NCBI GenBank assembly: GCA_916613615.1
Contig: OU744723.1
Coordinates: 66,534,239-66,598,238, forward strand
Reading direction: 5' to 3'
DNA length: 64,000 nt
DNA from: Steromphala cineraria
Lineage: Eukaryota > Mollusca > Gastropoda > Trochida > Trochidae
Shown: in pieces, positions 22,413 through 32,824 of the stretch
Layout of the letters: each line of letters opens with the position of its first letter
Position numbering within the stretch: the stretch's first letter is position 1
Made by a program: the position numbers and the translations under genes
Notes under the pieces: generated by a model
Databases searched by the model: none
What the model was told of the DNA's origin: nothing
Seen by the model: only the letters and a program-made list of their open reading frames with translations

Positions 22413-22589
22413 AAATGGTCTAACCCCAAGCAATCTAAAGTTATGAGTAAGGTTAAATTCTTTTAAGACAAATGTTCAGACTGACAGACGAACAATATGT
22501 ACCAGGTGAGGAGGTTATTTGGCATATTTCACTTACATCACTGCTGCTTGTACTATTGCAGGGACAAAGCTTGCAACCTGAGTTTGGTA

Positions 22590-22790
22590 TGCATTGCAGT
22601 GAAACTAACAAACAATGGGTGGTATTGCGCTGAAATTCAGTATAGCATTGCACCCAAACCTTGGAGAAAAAGTTGCTAAACCCCTGGCGGGATTCGAACT
22701 ACAGACCTCTTGTTTTGAAGCAGAATTTGAAAACTACTGCACTATCACTAATGTATATTTAGTGAAGTTTGTCAAATACAATGTTTATCA
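22590..22790 (-). repeat. SINE, tRNA-headed, degenerate copy
   Basis: On the minus strand, ATAGTGCAGTAG (A-box-like) and TAGTTCGAATCCCGCCAGG (B box) are spaced as in a tRNA head, and the body matches the better copy at 23090-23400 (AATTTCAGCGCAATACCACC). Polymerase III promoter boxes are inferred from the words. Confidence 0.65.
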
Positions 22791-23089
22791 CATCGAATGG
22801 TGGGGTCGAAGTTGATATTTTCACAAGTGGCACTTATTTTTAAAATAATCACAGAGTCAGCATATGTTTTATTAATATAAAATATTTATTCTCATCAGTT
22901 GAGTTTAAACACAAGATTAAACTTTCTTTATCATCATGTCTCTTTATCAGCAAAATTTCCATCTTTAGGACATGCACAAATTGTAAGATGTTGATAACAC
23001 TGGTTATGATTGATAGTCATTTCAAAGTAGTATACAAGAAGATCACTGGAGAAATTCATTCTTCTGTACAAGAAAATGTTGGGTGAGGT

Positions 23090-23400
23090 GAGGTGATATA
23101 GGGTTTATCGTCGCTTTCAAGAGTATTAAACTTATATCGCGGATGCTAGTATTATTGCAGGGAGAAAGCCCGCGACACTATTGTGGCTATGTATTGCGTG
23201 AAACCTGCGAGCAACAGCTGGAACTAGCGAACCATGGGTGGTACTGCGCTGAAATTCAGTGTAGAATTGCACCAAAACCTGACTGTGTGTAGAACAGTTC
23301 TCTACTGCAGACAAAGTTGCCGAGCCCCTGGCGGGATTAGAACCACGGACCTTCTGATCCGAAGCCGAACACGCCAACCACTGCGCTATCACACCCCCGA
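23090..23400 (-). repeat. SINE, tRNA-headed, good copy
   Basis: On the minus strand it begins GGGGGTGTGATAGCGCAGTGG (A box at about 23390), then CCGTGGTTCTAATCCCGCC (B box at about 23335), then a body and a tail of TATCACCTCACCTCACCC. It reads through a spurious long frame, GGVIAQWLACSASDQKVRG, a well-known artefact of tRNA heads. The tRNA fold is not intact enough to call a tRNA gene. Confidence 0.75.
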
Positions 23401-23404
23401 AAAT

Positions 23405-24499
23405 GTTGGAATCATTTCTCTCACACAGGACAAGTGCAGTCAAATTTCCTCTTCTTGTTACTTTTATAATGTTCAGTATGCATCTTTGAAAAAACCTCTG
23501 TTCTGAACTCTGTGTGTAGTAGGTGACAGATGAAGGTGGTGCAGGTGGCTCTGCAGGTCTGAAAACAAAATTATCAATTGATATCAGTGCTCAAGAAAAT
23601 TTTGGAGCTATTGAGTATTTACTCTCTGTGTACATTTGAAATGTCCCCTTTTTCGAGTGTCTACGAACCGACCAATATTTCCGTCTACGAAAACACCTGC
23701 ACCCAAATAAGCAGATACACTGCTTGTCTTGGAGCACTGTGATACTCAGGTGTAGAAATGTAGCTGCTAATATTTTTTCCATTCAATATTTATACATAAT
23801 TCCTTCTAATAACATGAAAATCTGTGTCTACCAGGTAACTATTGTTATTAATAACTCTCATCTGTAGCAATGAAATTTCTTTTCAACTAAAATAATTATA
23901 TACATCCTTTAAAACTCAGGTATAGTCTCTGTGTGTCCTGCTACCTGCCAGGTCTAGGGGCAATAACTGCCAAAATATTTATATGCAATGAAACAGATTA
24001 TTATCACAATTTAGATATATGTATACAATAATTTTGACTCAACCAACCTAGTTCTAACAAAATGCATGAAAACTAAATCTTAAGATATAATAGTGTTACA
24101 ACATTCTTTTTGCCCAAATTAATACAGATACAAAATGTGCATTCCCAAATTTTGTTGTGGGATGAAAATGATAAAAAACTGAACAATAGCACATCCAATG
24201 TTTATTAATTTATCAAATACTTTCTTAGCAGTCAGATATTAAAAAGCTAATAGTATATTGACTTAAGAAAAAATGCAGATGCAAGCTGAATTGCTATTGT
24301 TGCTAAAAGCGATTGAAAATAAACAATAACAAATAAGTAAAATAAATAAATATAGCTTTAATCTTATACATATTCTACCTTCAAATAAGAAAGCCAAAAA
24401 ATCACTGACCTCAGGAAGATTCAGTGGTCCAAACTATCCCTTTCCATCCTTGTAATGCCCTGTCTTCCTCTCTTCATGTTCGTAAATATTTCTGATAAC
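23405..24499. other. AT-rich interval, no gene seen
   Basis: Contains two TCTACGAA words (about 23660 and 23683) and CACCTGCACCCAAATAA, which resemble a motif cluster at 31373-31580. Otherwise featureless. Confidence 0.4.
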
Positions 24500-24700
24500 A
24501 TTGTCTAGCTATCTTCAGGTCTTGTAACCGGCAATGCCAGCTGCTTCAAATTCACTGTTATTAGGTAACTTGACTGCAAACAGCTCCTCTAAACCATCTA
24601 TGGATGCCCTGACTCCAGCACTATCAAACAGCTTTGTCCAAGATACGTGTTTGCACAATAAAAGTGGCTCCTTGTCAATATTTCATGCAAGTGACAGACG
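24500..24700 (-). other. unrecognised exon-like ORF
   Basis: The minus strand reads SWTKLFDSAGVRASIDGLEE and continues LFAVKLPNNSEFEAAGIAGY before stops. It has good protein-like composition. Upstream on that strand (24700-24790) lie AATGGCGGCCCCC and CCAATCAG-type words resembling a CpG/CCAAT promoter. It could be a host first exon or part of a captured gene; no family recognised. Confidence 0.25.
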
Positions 24701-24954
24701 CACTTCTTCATGGGGGCCGCCATTTTGTTGCTCAGGACAAACTGCCTGTGCTGCGTTCTGATTGGTCAATGATTCTCATTACATCTTGGTTACTAATTTG
24801 CTTTAATTTCATTAATGACCACATGATTTTAGGAGAAAAAGCTTTAATACATTAAAATCTTAATTACTATGTCAAGTTCTACTATTCACCCTTCAGCCTG
24901 AAGCACTTTGTCACAATATGCTGGTTCGGCCTATGGCCTACTCGGGGCAGTAAC

Positions 24955-25610
24955 GATGCACTGTGCCATCACACACGTAGCTGAAGTCAAGCAGCAGGAA
25001 ACAGCCTCAACAGCAGTGGAACCAACTGTTATCAACAGCGCTGACAATCTTCTGAAGATGTTTCCAGGACAATTCGACAACATCGGCAACTTTCCTGGAA
25101 CAGTGAAACTACATCTGAAGGCAGATGCAACTCCATACATCGACGCACCGAGAAAGTTTTCCATACATATGCGTGACATGCTCAAACAGGAGTTGGACAA
25201 AATGGAAAGCCAAGGTGTTATCAGGAAGGTTGAAGAGCACACAGATTGTTGCTCCAGTCTTGTGTTTTTAACGAAGGCAGATGGAAGCTTACAAGTATGC
25301 CTAGACACGGAGTAGCTTAATCAAGCACTCAAACGATGTCCTCATAAGATTCCTACAGTCGAAGAGATGACACACAAGGTCATTGGTGCAAAATATTTCT
25401 CCAAACTTGGATATTAGAGTCTCAAGTTGGATCCAGGGAGTTCAGTCCTCAAAACATTCAGAACACCCTTTGGAAGGTACTGTGTTGAGCAACTTCCATT
25501 TGGTCTACCAGTATCCCAGAGTATGGACTCAATTCTTGAACAGTGTGATGGAGCAGATGGCATGACTGACACCGTTGTGGTGCATGGACGCACTGATGAA
25601 GAACACGACA
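24955..25610 (+). pseudogene. gypsy reverse transcriptase, partial
   Basis: The frame joins foreign sequence at 24955 and reads the pre-RT and fingers: LLKMFPGQFDNIGNFPGTVK, LKQELDKMESQGVIRKVEE. Stop codons and an 11-bp deletion near 25411 remove the motif with the first catalytic Asp, which is present in the paralogue at 56131. It then reads VLKTFRTPFGRYCVEQLPFG (palm) and TDTVVVHGRTDEEHDRNLL, where the second motif has lost one Asp. RT copies element RNA into DNA; this copy cannot. Confidence 0.85.
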
Positions 25611-26402
25611 GAAACTTGTTGCAACTATCTTGTCCTTGCAGACTACTACAGCAAGTATGTAGTAGTGAGAAAACTTCCAGATCGATGTCCAAGCTCCAAA
25701 GTTGTTGCCATAACTAAGCAAGTGTTTCGGGAAGATGGCATACCATCCACAGTGGTGTCTGATAATGATCCCCATTACAGGAGTGCAGAGTACCAGAAAT
25801 TCGCATCGGAGTGGGGGGTCAGTCATGTGACCTCCTCACCGCACTATCCCAGATGTAACGGATTTGTTGAGCGACAAATCCAGACTATCAAGAACACCAT
25901 CAAGAAGGCAAAGCAGGGCAACGAATATTTTGAGTTAGCCTTGCGATCTCTCAGAACAACTGCCATTGACCACAAATTACCCAGTCCTGCTGAACTCAAT
26001 AGGAGGGTAAAGGATACACTGCCTGTGCATACAAGCAACAAAGACGAAGTCAGTAATCGACTCACTGAGAGACAGGCTTCACAGAAAACCAACCATGACA
26101 GATCCGCTCGAGACCTTCAACCATTCTACAAAGGACAACCCATCCTTATCCAGGACCAGAACAGCAAGCGGTGGAAGCCTGGACAAGTACAGGATAAATG
26201 TGATGAGCCGAGATCATACTTGGTGAAGCAGACGGATGGCGGGACACTACAACGGAACCGGCACCAGCTATGTGAGAAGTCTGTATATTTTAATCATGTT
26301 GTGAAGACCTATAACGTGTCTGAACCAGAACTCAACGTTACCTATCAGTTACCATCAGCGGCAAGTCACTTAAATACATTACCAGATCAGGACAAGCAGT
26401 AA
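25611..26402 (+). pseudogene. gypsy integrase, catalytic core and C-terminal domain
   Basis: The core of a DDE integrase is open for more than 250 codons: ADYYSKYVVV (first Asp), VVSDNDPHYRSAEY (second Asp), and SPHYPRCNGFVERQ (Glu) with exactly 35 residues between the last two, as in the D,D35E rule. The C-terminal part FYKGQPILIQ and RWKPGQVQ resembles the DNA-binding tail of gypsy integrases. The zinc-binding HHCC domain is missing because the frame is fused at about 25610 to RT remnants. It ends QDKQ-stop at 26400. Confidence 0.9.
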
Positions 26403-26616
26403 AATCTCCAGCCTGATATAGTCATGAGTGACATTAACATTTGCATGTTCAACAGTTCAGTAGTTCACTGAATATTTTCTAGCAATGAGTTTAATACCTA
26501 AAGTTTCAGGTAAAGCATAAGTTCGTCCAGTTATCAAGTTACATACAATTATTTTCAATTTTTCAAACAGTTGTTGAGAGGAACTTTTCTTAAAGTGTTG
26601 ATTGAAAATAATCTTT

Positions 26617-26630
26617 GTAAAAAAGGGGGA
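26617..26630 (+). promoter_or_regulatory. polypurine tract
   Basis: AAAAAAGGGGGA directly before the 3' LTR, the usual plus-strand primer. The same tract precedes the LTR at 18885. Confidence 0.8.
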
Positions 26631-26772
26631 TGTCATAGTACTGTATTCCTCAAGGATCAGTTTGGGTTGACACCGTAGGATGTGCTTCGTTCGGACTACA
26701 CCGGTCTAACGCAATGTAAACATGTGCTCTTGAAGAAATAAAGACTATTAAATCCACATCGAACCTTATTCA
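26631..26772 (+). repeat. 3' LTR
   Basis: TGTCATAG...TTATTCA, 142 bp, differing from the 5' LTR at about nine positions. Confidence 0.9.
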
Positions 26773-26995
26773 AGGGTCAGTGGGGTTTCTTTGCCTGTGT
26801 TTACAAGCGTGATTCAGCTATGCTAATTCCAATAATCAAAAACCACATTAAACCAGCACCACAATCATTAGCGATTGTTGGAAGGCATATGACTGTCTAA
26901 GCTAGGAGAAATTTGTACATCTCAATCTTAACCACTCCATTAACTTCAAAGACCCCGAAACAGGAGCTCACACAAACACTTCGAATCTTCTTGGG
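26773..26995 (+). pseudogene. Merlin-type transposase, 3' part
   Basis: Continues the gene interrupted at 18308. Frames read IISDCWKAYDCLS (second catalytic Asp) and then LNHSINFKDPETGAHTNT, the typical block before the catalytic Glu in IS1595/ISXO2 transposases. The expected Glu position is not recognisable, and stops and frameshifts are present. Similarity with 18451-18625 covers the first 150 bp. Confidence 0.75.
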
Positions 26996-27093
26996 GAGCC
27001 TTAAAACGATCACTTCCCAGATCAGGTACCACCAAAATTCTCTATTCTTCATTTTTGAATAAGTTTGTACAAGACGTAAATACCTCAGCGAAA

Positions 27094-27118
27094 GGGGGGG
27101 GGGGGGGGGGGGGGGGGG
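27094..27118 (+). repeat. 25-base G homopolymer
   Basis: Uninterrupted G run after GCGAAA; length is likely to vary or be mis-assembled. Confidence 0.95.
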
Positions 27119-27465
27119 TGCATGTTCATTGCTTTCTTGGAACTAATTGTCAGAATTTACAATCCTCATGACTTGGATAATGAGATTGTGTTTGTGAGAC
27201 GCCCCCTTGTAGCCCAACAGCCAAACGCCAACGATATTGCTAATTAACAATTTCATTGTTTAAAGGTAAGAATGGTTGATTGTCTAATACAGTTCAAAGG
27301 GTTAAAGAATACTGCAAAATGTAAGTATACAATGTTAGCAGAGTACTCAGTCAGCTGTAACCTAATCTGTACCCCCCGTTGCTAGGGAGGTCAGCTACGC
27401 ATATATTATGCGCAGTTTTAAAATTAACTCCAAACTGGCGGATGGTTTTCTTTATTCTTTCCATG
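27119..27465. other. no gene seen
   Basis: Ordinary AT-rich sequence without recognised elements. Confidence 0.4.
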
Positions 27466-28845
27466 AATAATAATAATAATAATAACTAGGGTTGCCCAGG
27501 CAACTCTGACGGTCTTCAGACCGCTGTTCAATTCGTAAGGTGCATTTCAATGTATCACAATGCTGGAATGTCATTATGCATCGTCTTGAGCAATCTACAT
27601 GTCTCTGGAAGTCTATTTCCGGTCAAAATGTGCAAAGTCGTACAGTAAATTCTTTTTCGTTTTTGGTCAACTTTGAAGGGTCACAGTTACCTACCTACTA
27701 ATGCTAGGACTTTCAAATTAGCAAAAAAAAACCTACAATGCTTCATCTACATTATGTGTAAATTTCAGCTCTCTAGTGCAAGTATCATCAGAGGAGAAGA
27801 TGTTCAAAGGTGGTAGGGGTCCGAAATGGTCAAAAATGCACTAAAAACAAGATGGCGGCGAAGTCACGTGACCAAGAGATTGTTCTTGATGGACTTTTTT
27901 CTTCAGCACATCAAAGCGCATCTTCATGTGAAATTTCAAGTCCCTAAGTGCAATCTACATGTCTCTTGAAGTCCATTTCCGCTCAAAATGTGCAAGGTCG
28001 TACAGTAAATTCAAAATGGCGCCTAAACCACGTGACCTACGAAGTCGTCATGATTGCCTTTTTTCTTCCTCAGGTCAATGCGCATCTTCATGTGAAATTT
28101 CAAGTCTCTAAGTGCATTTTGAAAATTTTGCCCATGTTAAAATTTTCAAAATCCGAAATTTCTATTTTTGAAGCCCTGTAAAAACCGGAAATGACTGTTC
28201 GCGATCGATTTTATTCTTGATTCTTGTAGACCTTATGCATGTCTAGCTCCCATGCAAAAATCATGAAATCCCACGGCTAGGTTTTTGAGCTATGAGCCCT
28301 TGAAGTTTGCGATTTTTCGTTTTCGGTCAACTTTGAAAGGTCACAGTGACCTAAGTATTTGGGTTAGGACTCTGAAATTAGCAAATTAAAAACTACAATG
28401 CTTCATGTACATAATGTGTAAATTTCAGCTCTCTGGTGCAAGTATCTTCAGAGGAGAAGATTTTCAAAAGTGGTAGGGGTCGGAAATGGTCAAAAATGCA
28501 CTAAAAACAAGATGGCAGCCAAGTCACGTGACTTAGAGATTGTTCATGATTGACTTTTTTCTTCCTCAGGTCAATCCGCATCTTCATGTGAAATTTCAAG
28601 TCTCTAAGTGCATTTTGAAAATGGCTGTAGATCGGAAACGGAAGTAGATAGGTCGGATTTTTTTGCATCTGTATCAATTTCAGGTCAGGGGCTATCAGTG
28701 TTGTTAGTTTCATGCAATTGGCTGTAGTGGTTATTGCGCTAGAGCTGTCACAAAATTCTGCAAATAATAATAATAATAAGAAGAAAAAAAATAATAATCA
28801 GGATAATTACAATAGGTCTTTGACTTTCGTCTGAAGACCTAATAA
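27466..28845. repeat. tandem-unit repeat element between AAT microsatellites
   Basis: Begins after an (AAT)n run with GGTCTTCAGACC, a hairpin, and ends with another hairpin AGGTCTT...AAGACCT before a second (AAT)n run. Inside, a unit of about 640 bp occurs twice (27640-27960 and 28310-28620): TCAACTTTGAA-GGTCACAG, CTACAATGCTTCAT, GAGGAGAAGAT, CACTAAAAACAAGATGGC and AGTCACGTGAC recur in order. No coding; AAGATGGCxGCxAAGTCACGTGAC is a conserved word in it. Probably a non-autonomous mollusc repeat. Confidence 0.65.
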
Positions 28846-29341
28846 TAATAATACTTTATTGCCTTTCTAGGAATTTGTTTTACATCAACACTGAGCTTGA
28901 ACAGGAGAATAATCATATGAAATATTTATGTACATGCATTCTTTTCACATTTATTTAATAGACATATTGAATTTGGAACAAAACATGTATGGGCTCTCTT
29001 AGTTTTCAAAACTGGAACTTTGTAGCGGCGGCCGGAAGGGAGAAGGTGATATCCTGAATGAAGGTAATGTGTCGAGTCAGATATGATTTTGACAGCTTGA
29101 TTTACGATTTGCTGCTCATATATATCAGTTAAACACTCGAACTTGACACCGTCAATCTAACTCGCAACGTTCACAATTTTGTTAACTTTTGATTTAAGAT
29201 GAACTGATAGAGACCTGTACTAACAATGGAATGAAAATGTTTATATGCTTTGAATAAAAGCTGTATAAAAGGTTGACATGACGGAGGGGTTAACATCGAA
29301 AGATCTGAGTTTTCGCATTAGATGAAGACGTTGTTGACATT

Positions 29342-29781
29342 TATTATACCTCTATTAAATTTGTAAGAATATCATTGGTCAGTTGACATCACGTGATTGA
29401 AAAATATATCTGCACACAGACCCCGGCTATCAGTGAGAAGGTCAGTTTTGTAACAGAAATTTGTGACACTGACCTGAGATATTGACTCGTCACGTGATTT
29501 GTCACATGATTGCATCTGTTACGTGTCGCTTTGTTTTGACGTTACACATGAAACACATGCACAACAAATTTTAGGAAAAAGGAATTTCGGTATAATAAAA
29601 CACTTAGTTACTCATGGTGAGGTCATTATTTGAAATACAAGGACTCTCGAACCTGACTCCCTCAGCGGTCTGACCTGACCTCGGCCTGCGGCCTTGGTCA
29701 GGTCAGACCGCCTCGGGAGTCAGGTCTCGAGGCCTTGTATTTCAAATAATGACCTCACCATGAGTAATTAAGTGTATATTG
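29342..29781. mobile_element. inserted palindrome-bearing element in LINE
   Basis: The paralogue at about 3559 lacks these about 440 bp (GACATTT joined to GTTACAC). The insert has TTATTATACC at its left end and GGTATAATAA at 29588-29597, suggesting a small 250-bp inverted-repeat element, followed directly by palindrome P3. Target duplication is not clear (ATT possible). Confidence 0.65.
29600..29775. repeat. palindrome P3
   Basis: Outer arms ACACTTAGTTACTCATGGTG / CACCATGAGTAATTAAGTGT, about 43 bp well paired, then shorter paired blocks (ACCTGACTCCC / GGGAGTCAGGT and GGTCTGACCTGACC-type), then the centre TCGGCCTGCGGCCTTGG with CGGCC directly repeated. Confidence 0.85.
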
Positions 29782-31372
29782 TTACACAAGGCTTCAATGT
29801 TGGAATTCCAGTTCAGTTTAGAATCCATAGAATTCCAAAATATGTATATTCCGACACAGTCTCATCACTTTCAGCATTTATTATGAAGTATTTGAGATGA
29901 TTCACTTCGAAAGTCAATAACCAGTTCCTTTGGGGTTTTTTACATTTAAAAGTAGATGATTGTCTGCACACCAAGATTTAATTTTTTTAATTTCAAACTT
30001 ATACAGTTTTTCAGATATATCATTATTTAATTTTCCAACAATTGCGGGGTCATCAGCAAACTTGATCGTTGAGCAGGTTGAACTATAACAATTCATTTGA
30101 TGAGATTAGAATTCACGCCCATGTTCACCTTGGCAAATCCCTTTTAATGTGCACATAAGATGGAATATTATAATCTATTTTCAGATCCAATTGTTTAACC
30201 GAATCAATGTTGCATGACAGTCATGTAAGGGAATTCAGTCATGAGGAGCGATTTAATACTCTCGGCATATACCCCCAAAATCCACAGGAACCCGATATTG
30301 TAAATAAAATGTAGGTAAAACGTGGGTAAGAAAGATCCGTTTTTATATGTATATAGAGTAAAGGAATAAAGGCATCCATGTTGCCGATCTCGACTAGCTT
30401 CCGACTTAAGTCAAAATTATCGCTTCAAATCGTTGACATCCCATTCACATACACAAGAATCTCTTAGTTATACATTTCTCAGCAAAACTTAGCTTGTTTC
30501 AAACACATGTCACCCTTCAAATAACTTTTATATCTATTTATATTCGCAAATCGACCGCAGAAACCTCTGGGGTGAACGTTACTCCGCACCAAATGCCTAT
30601 CGGGCGATCTGATAGGTCCGTTAATCGTAAGGGCGAATTACTGTAAATAATTTCTAAACATCGTGAAAAATTTAATAAGCGATTTTTATTGATGTTCCAC
30701 CATTTTCAAACCAGGTTTTGACAATGGAGTCAAATGATTATTTGTTTTGGTATGTAGAATCATTGTTTGCACTAGGGGATTGTGACGGCCCAGTCGCTTG
30801 TCTTCACACAATGTAGAATGAATAAATGGAAATTTCCATTTCATTATTTAAAAAAGAGAGGTTCAAGATTTGTTTGTCTCTTGTGTATAATTACAAGAAA
30901 ATAATAAATATTTTAAAAAAATCATAATACTATACTTTTACATATCAGTAAATTTAAATTGATGTATTATATCATTGAATTATTTCAAGTAAAACAATTT
31001 AATTCAAGTAAAATTGAAAAACGACCACAACATTGTGTTATACAAAAGTGTATCAACATTATTAACACAATCTGTGGAATGATGCTTAGATTTTTTGTAG
31101 AAATTGTGATTTGATGGTTTTTACCAATTACGTTATGTAAAAAATAGCTTAAGCATTATTATGTTTTATTAATGTCAATTTGGAATCTTTTATACCAAAA
31201 CTGTAAATGCATATTTTTGTTAACTTGTACACCTAATGAATAAAATGCTGGCAATCATAAATAATTTTCAGACAAACTTTTTTTTGTAAATGTTAATTTT
31301 ACATTATTTCAGAATTAACAGCCTATTTATAAAAGTACTCACAAAAGGTTTTGATAATTGGGAACCAGTGGT

Positions 31373-31580
31373 TTCGTAGATAAACAGGTTCGTAGAGACC
31401 GATTTTTCGTAGAGACACCAGGTTCGTAGATAACAGTTTCGAAGAGACCTTCAAAACTTATCTTTCATATTTAATGTATTATAAATATTTATAAATACAT
31501 CCTTTGTTTGTATAAAACAAACAATGTTAAATTATAGCACTGGTATTCAGGTTTTTTTTATCTACGAATAAACCTACACC
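31373..31580 (+). repeat. TTCGTAGA word cluster
   Basis: TTCGTAGA or TTCGAAGA occurs five times within 80 bp (31373-31452), and ATCTACGAATAAACCTACACCC follows at about 31560. The reverse words occur at 23655-23700. Confidence 0.55.
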
Positions 31581-31689
31581 CTGATAATTGAGGATGTTGT
31601 ACATGACACTGAAAACTGAAAAACACAAATATCAGAATGAAACATCAGAAATTAATAATTAGATATTTGACGTTGATATTTAGATAAAT

Positions 31690-32046
31690 AACTGTAGAGA
31701 ATCACTCTTATGTTTTACCTCATCTCTGGACAGAAAGTTTGGCAATTCAACTTCGGTCAAACGTACATCACTGAGCCAAGCCCAGTCGTGAAGAGTTTTG
31801 ACATGTTCATATACACTTTCTTTAAATTTTTAAGTGAACAATCAAGACAGTATTACAGGTGCCTGTCTGGCCAATGAAAACAACAGAATGTTCATTTTCT
31901 ACTAAAGACAAAGCAATCTTCTGATCAGAAATTGATAGCGAAATCATTTCTGAAACATTGCACTGTCCAAACCACGCCGTTTTGTGTGTAAATCGATGCT
32001 TTAAATGAGTTCGCCTAACGGACCAATCAGATCGCCCGAGAGGCAT
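31690..32046 (-). other. unrecognised ORF in the foldback element
   Basis: A 74-codon frame (31822-32046, starting in the right TIR) reads VENEHSVVFIGQTGTC, and after a frameshift the minus strand reads LHDWAWLSDVRLTEVELPN. The composition is protein-like. A captured host exon, as in Pack-MULEs, is possible but the source is unknown. Confidence 0.3.
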
Positions 32047-32340
32047 TTGGTGCCAGAGGTTTCTGCGGTCGATTTGCGAATATAAATAGATATAAAAGTT
32101 ATTTGAAGGGTGACATGTGTTTGAAACAAGCTAAGTTTTGCTGAGAAATGTATAACTAAGAGATTCTTGTGTATGTGAATGAGATGTCAACGATTTGAAG
32201 CGATAATTTTGCATTAACTCGGAAGCGAGTCGAGATCGGCAACATGGATGCCTTTATTCCTTTACTCTATATACATATAGGAATGGATCTTTCTTACCCA
32301 CGTTTTACCTACATTTTATTTACGATATCGGGTTCCTGTG

Positions 32341-32657
32341 CCAAAATCCCATGTCCCATCCACCAGGTGACCACGATTGTATTTTCTTTTCCCAAATTTC
32401 GCCTCGTCTATTTCCACCGTTTCATCAGCCCACTAATCTTGTTAACGCCACCTTTTTTTACCACACTTATGCACAATTCCCTACAATAATTATAGTGGTC
32501 AGATATTGTTTCGGTACTTGTACTTTTATCATGAGATCCATGTAGTCTTGTCTCCTCAGCTACTAAGTTGTAGGGAAATATTTTGGCAAAGCAATACAAA
32601 AGAAATATTGATTTCCTCACAGACAAGTTAGTTTCCGAAAACCAACTGCCTTTCCAA
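32341..32657 (+). mobile_element. DIRS-like 5' part, shattered copy (first piece)
   Basis: Matches 4166-4340 and 1-137 and stops at the TTAA-type insertion at 32658. The next pieces are 38500-38530 and 39386-39826, so two separate elements have opened this copy. Confidence 0.8.
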
Positions 32658-32824
32658 CCCTTTAAGGCCCAAGCACTGAAAAATCAGTGCTCCGTGACGT
32701 TACCGTTAAGGCCCAAGCACTGATATTTCAGTGCTCATTCACTGACCCGTTAAGGCTCAAGCACTGAAATTTCAGTGCTCTTTTTCAACCCCGTTAAGGC
32801 CCAAGCACTGAAATTTCAGTGCTC
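32658..32824. repeat. four-unit, 44-bp hairpin array
   Basis: Each unit has CGTTAAGGCCCAA followed by the hairpin AGCACTGAAATTTCAGTGCT and a variable spacer of about 10 bp. Hairpins start at 32673, 32717, 32761 and 32805, exactly 44 bp apart. Arms are invariant (GCACTG/CAGTGC); only the central A/T bases vary. It begins at the very first base of the piggyBac-like element, so it is a subterminal repeat array, probably a transposase-binding region. Confidence 0.9.

Larger units (their letters stand above)
18885..26772 (+). mobile_element. Ty3/gypsy LTR retrotransposon, interrupted
   Basis: Two 142-bp LTRs (18885-19026 and 26631-26772) enclose a primer-binding site, gag, protease, RT and integrase in gypsy order. 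About 4.1 kb of foreign repeats (20819-24950) lie between protease and RT, and RNase H plus the integrase N-terminus are deleted at about 25610. The two LTRs differ at about 9 of 142 positions, while the upstream extra LTR is identical to the 5' one, so insertion is older than the local duplication. The whole lies inside a Merlin-type transposase gene. Confidence 0.85.
28846..30125 (-). pseudogene. LINE 3' half (Jockey/CR1/Rex-type), longer copy
   Basis: Read on the minus strand from 30125: IKFADDPAIVGKL keeps the FADD catalytic pair, SWCADNHLLLNV follows, then a region matching 3345-3593, an insertion (29342-29781), and near the end LHSGYHLLPSGRRYKVP, the usual C-terminal motif of this LINE group. 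It ends with AATAAAG and an ATT-repeat tail at 28840-28860. The 5' end is truncated at about 30125, and stops occur. Its 5' flank equals that of 3896-4340. Confidence 0.8.
30283..32340. mobile_element. foldback-type DNA element with about 340-bp TIRs and 8-bp TSD
   Basis: The left arm (30283-30625) and the right arm (32011-32340) are inverted copies starting CACAGGAACCCGATAT, about 93% alike with a 16-bp insertion in the left arm. The flanks CCAAAATC at 30275-30282 and 32341-32348 are an 8-bp target duplication, and the empty site is at about 4163. An 8-bp TSD suits hAT, P or Mutator; the very long TIRs favour Mutator-like. No transposase seen. Confidence 0.85.

Noticed and set aside
23320..23400. 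tRNA gene on the minus strand
   Set aside because: A and B boxes are present, but the cloverleaf is not convincing and a SINE body and tail follow; a second degenerate copy lies nearby.
23132..23443. 103-codon minus-strand protein
   Set aside because: Reads straight through a tRNA-headed SINE; the GGVIAQWLA...GSNPA pattern is a known artefact.
25458..25826. 122-codon minus-strand ORF
   Set aside because: Shadow of gypsy RT/integrase coding.
32658..32824. CRISPR-like array (repeat with hairpin, variable spacers)
   Set aside because: Spacers are only about 10 bp, there are no cas genes, the context is eukaryotic, and the array starts exactly at the end of a TTAA-inserted element.
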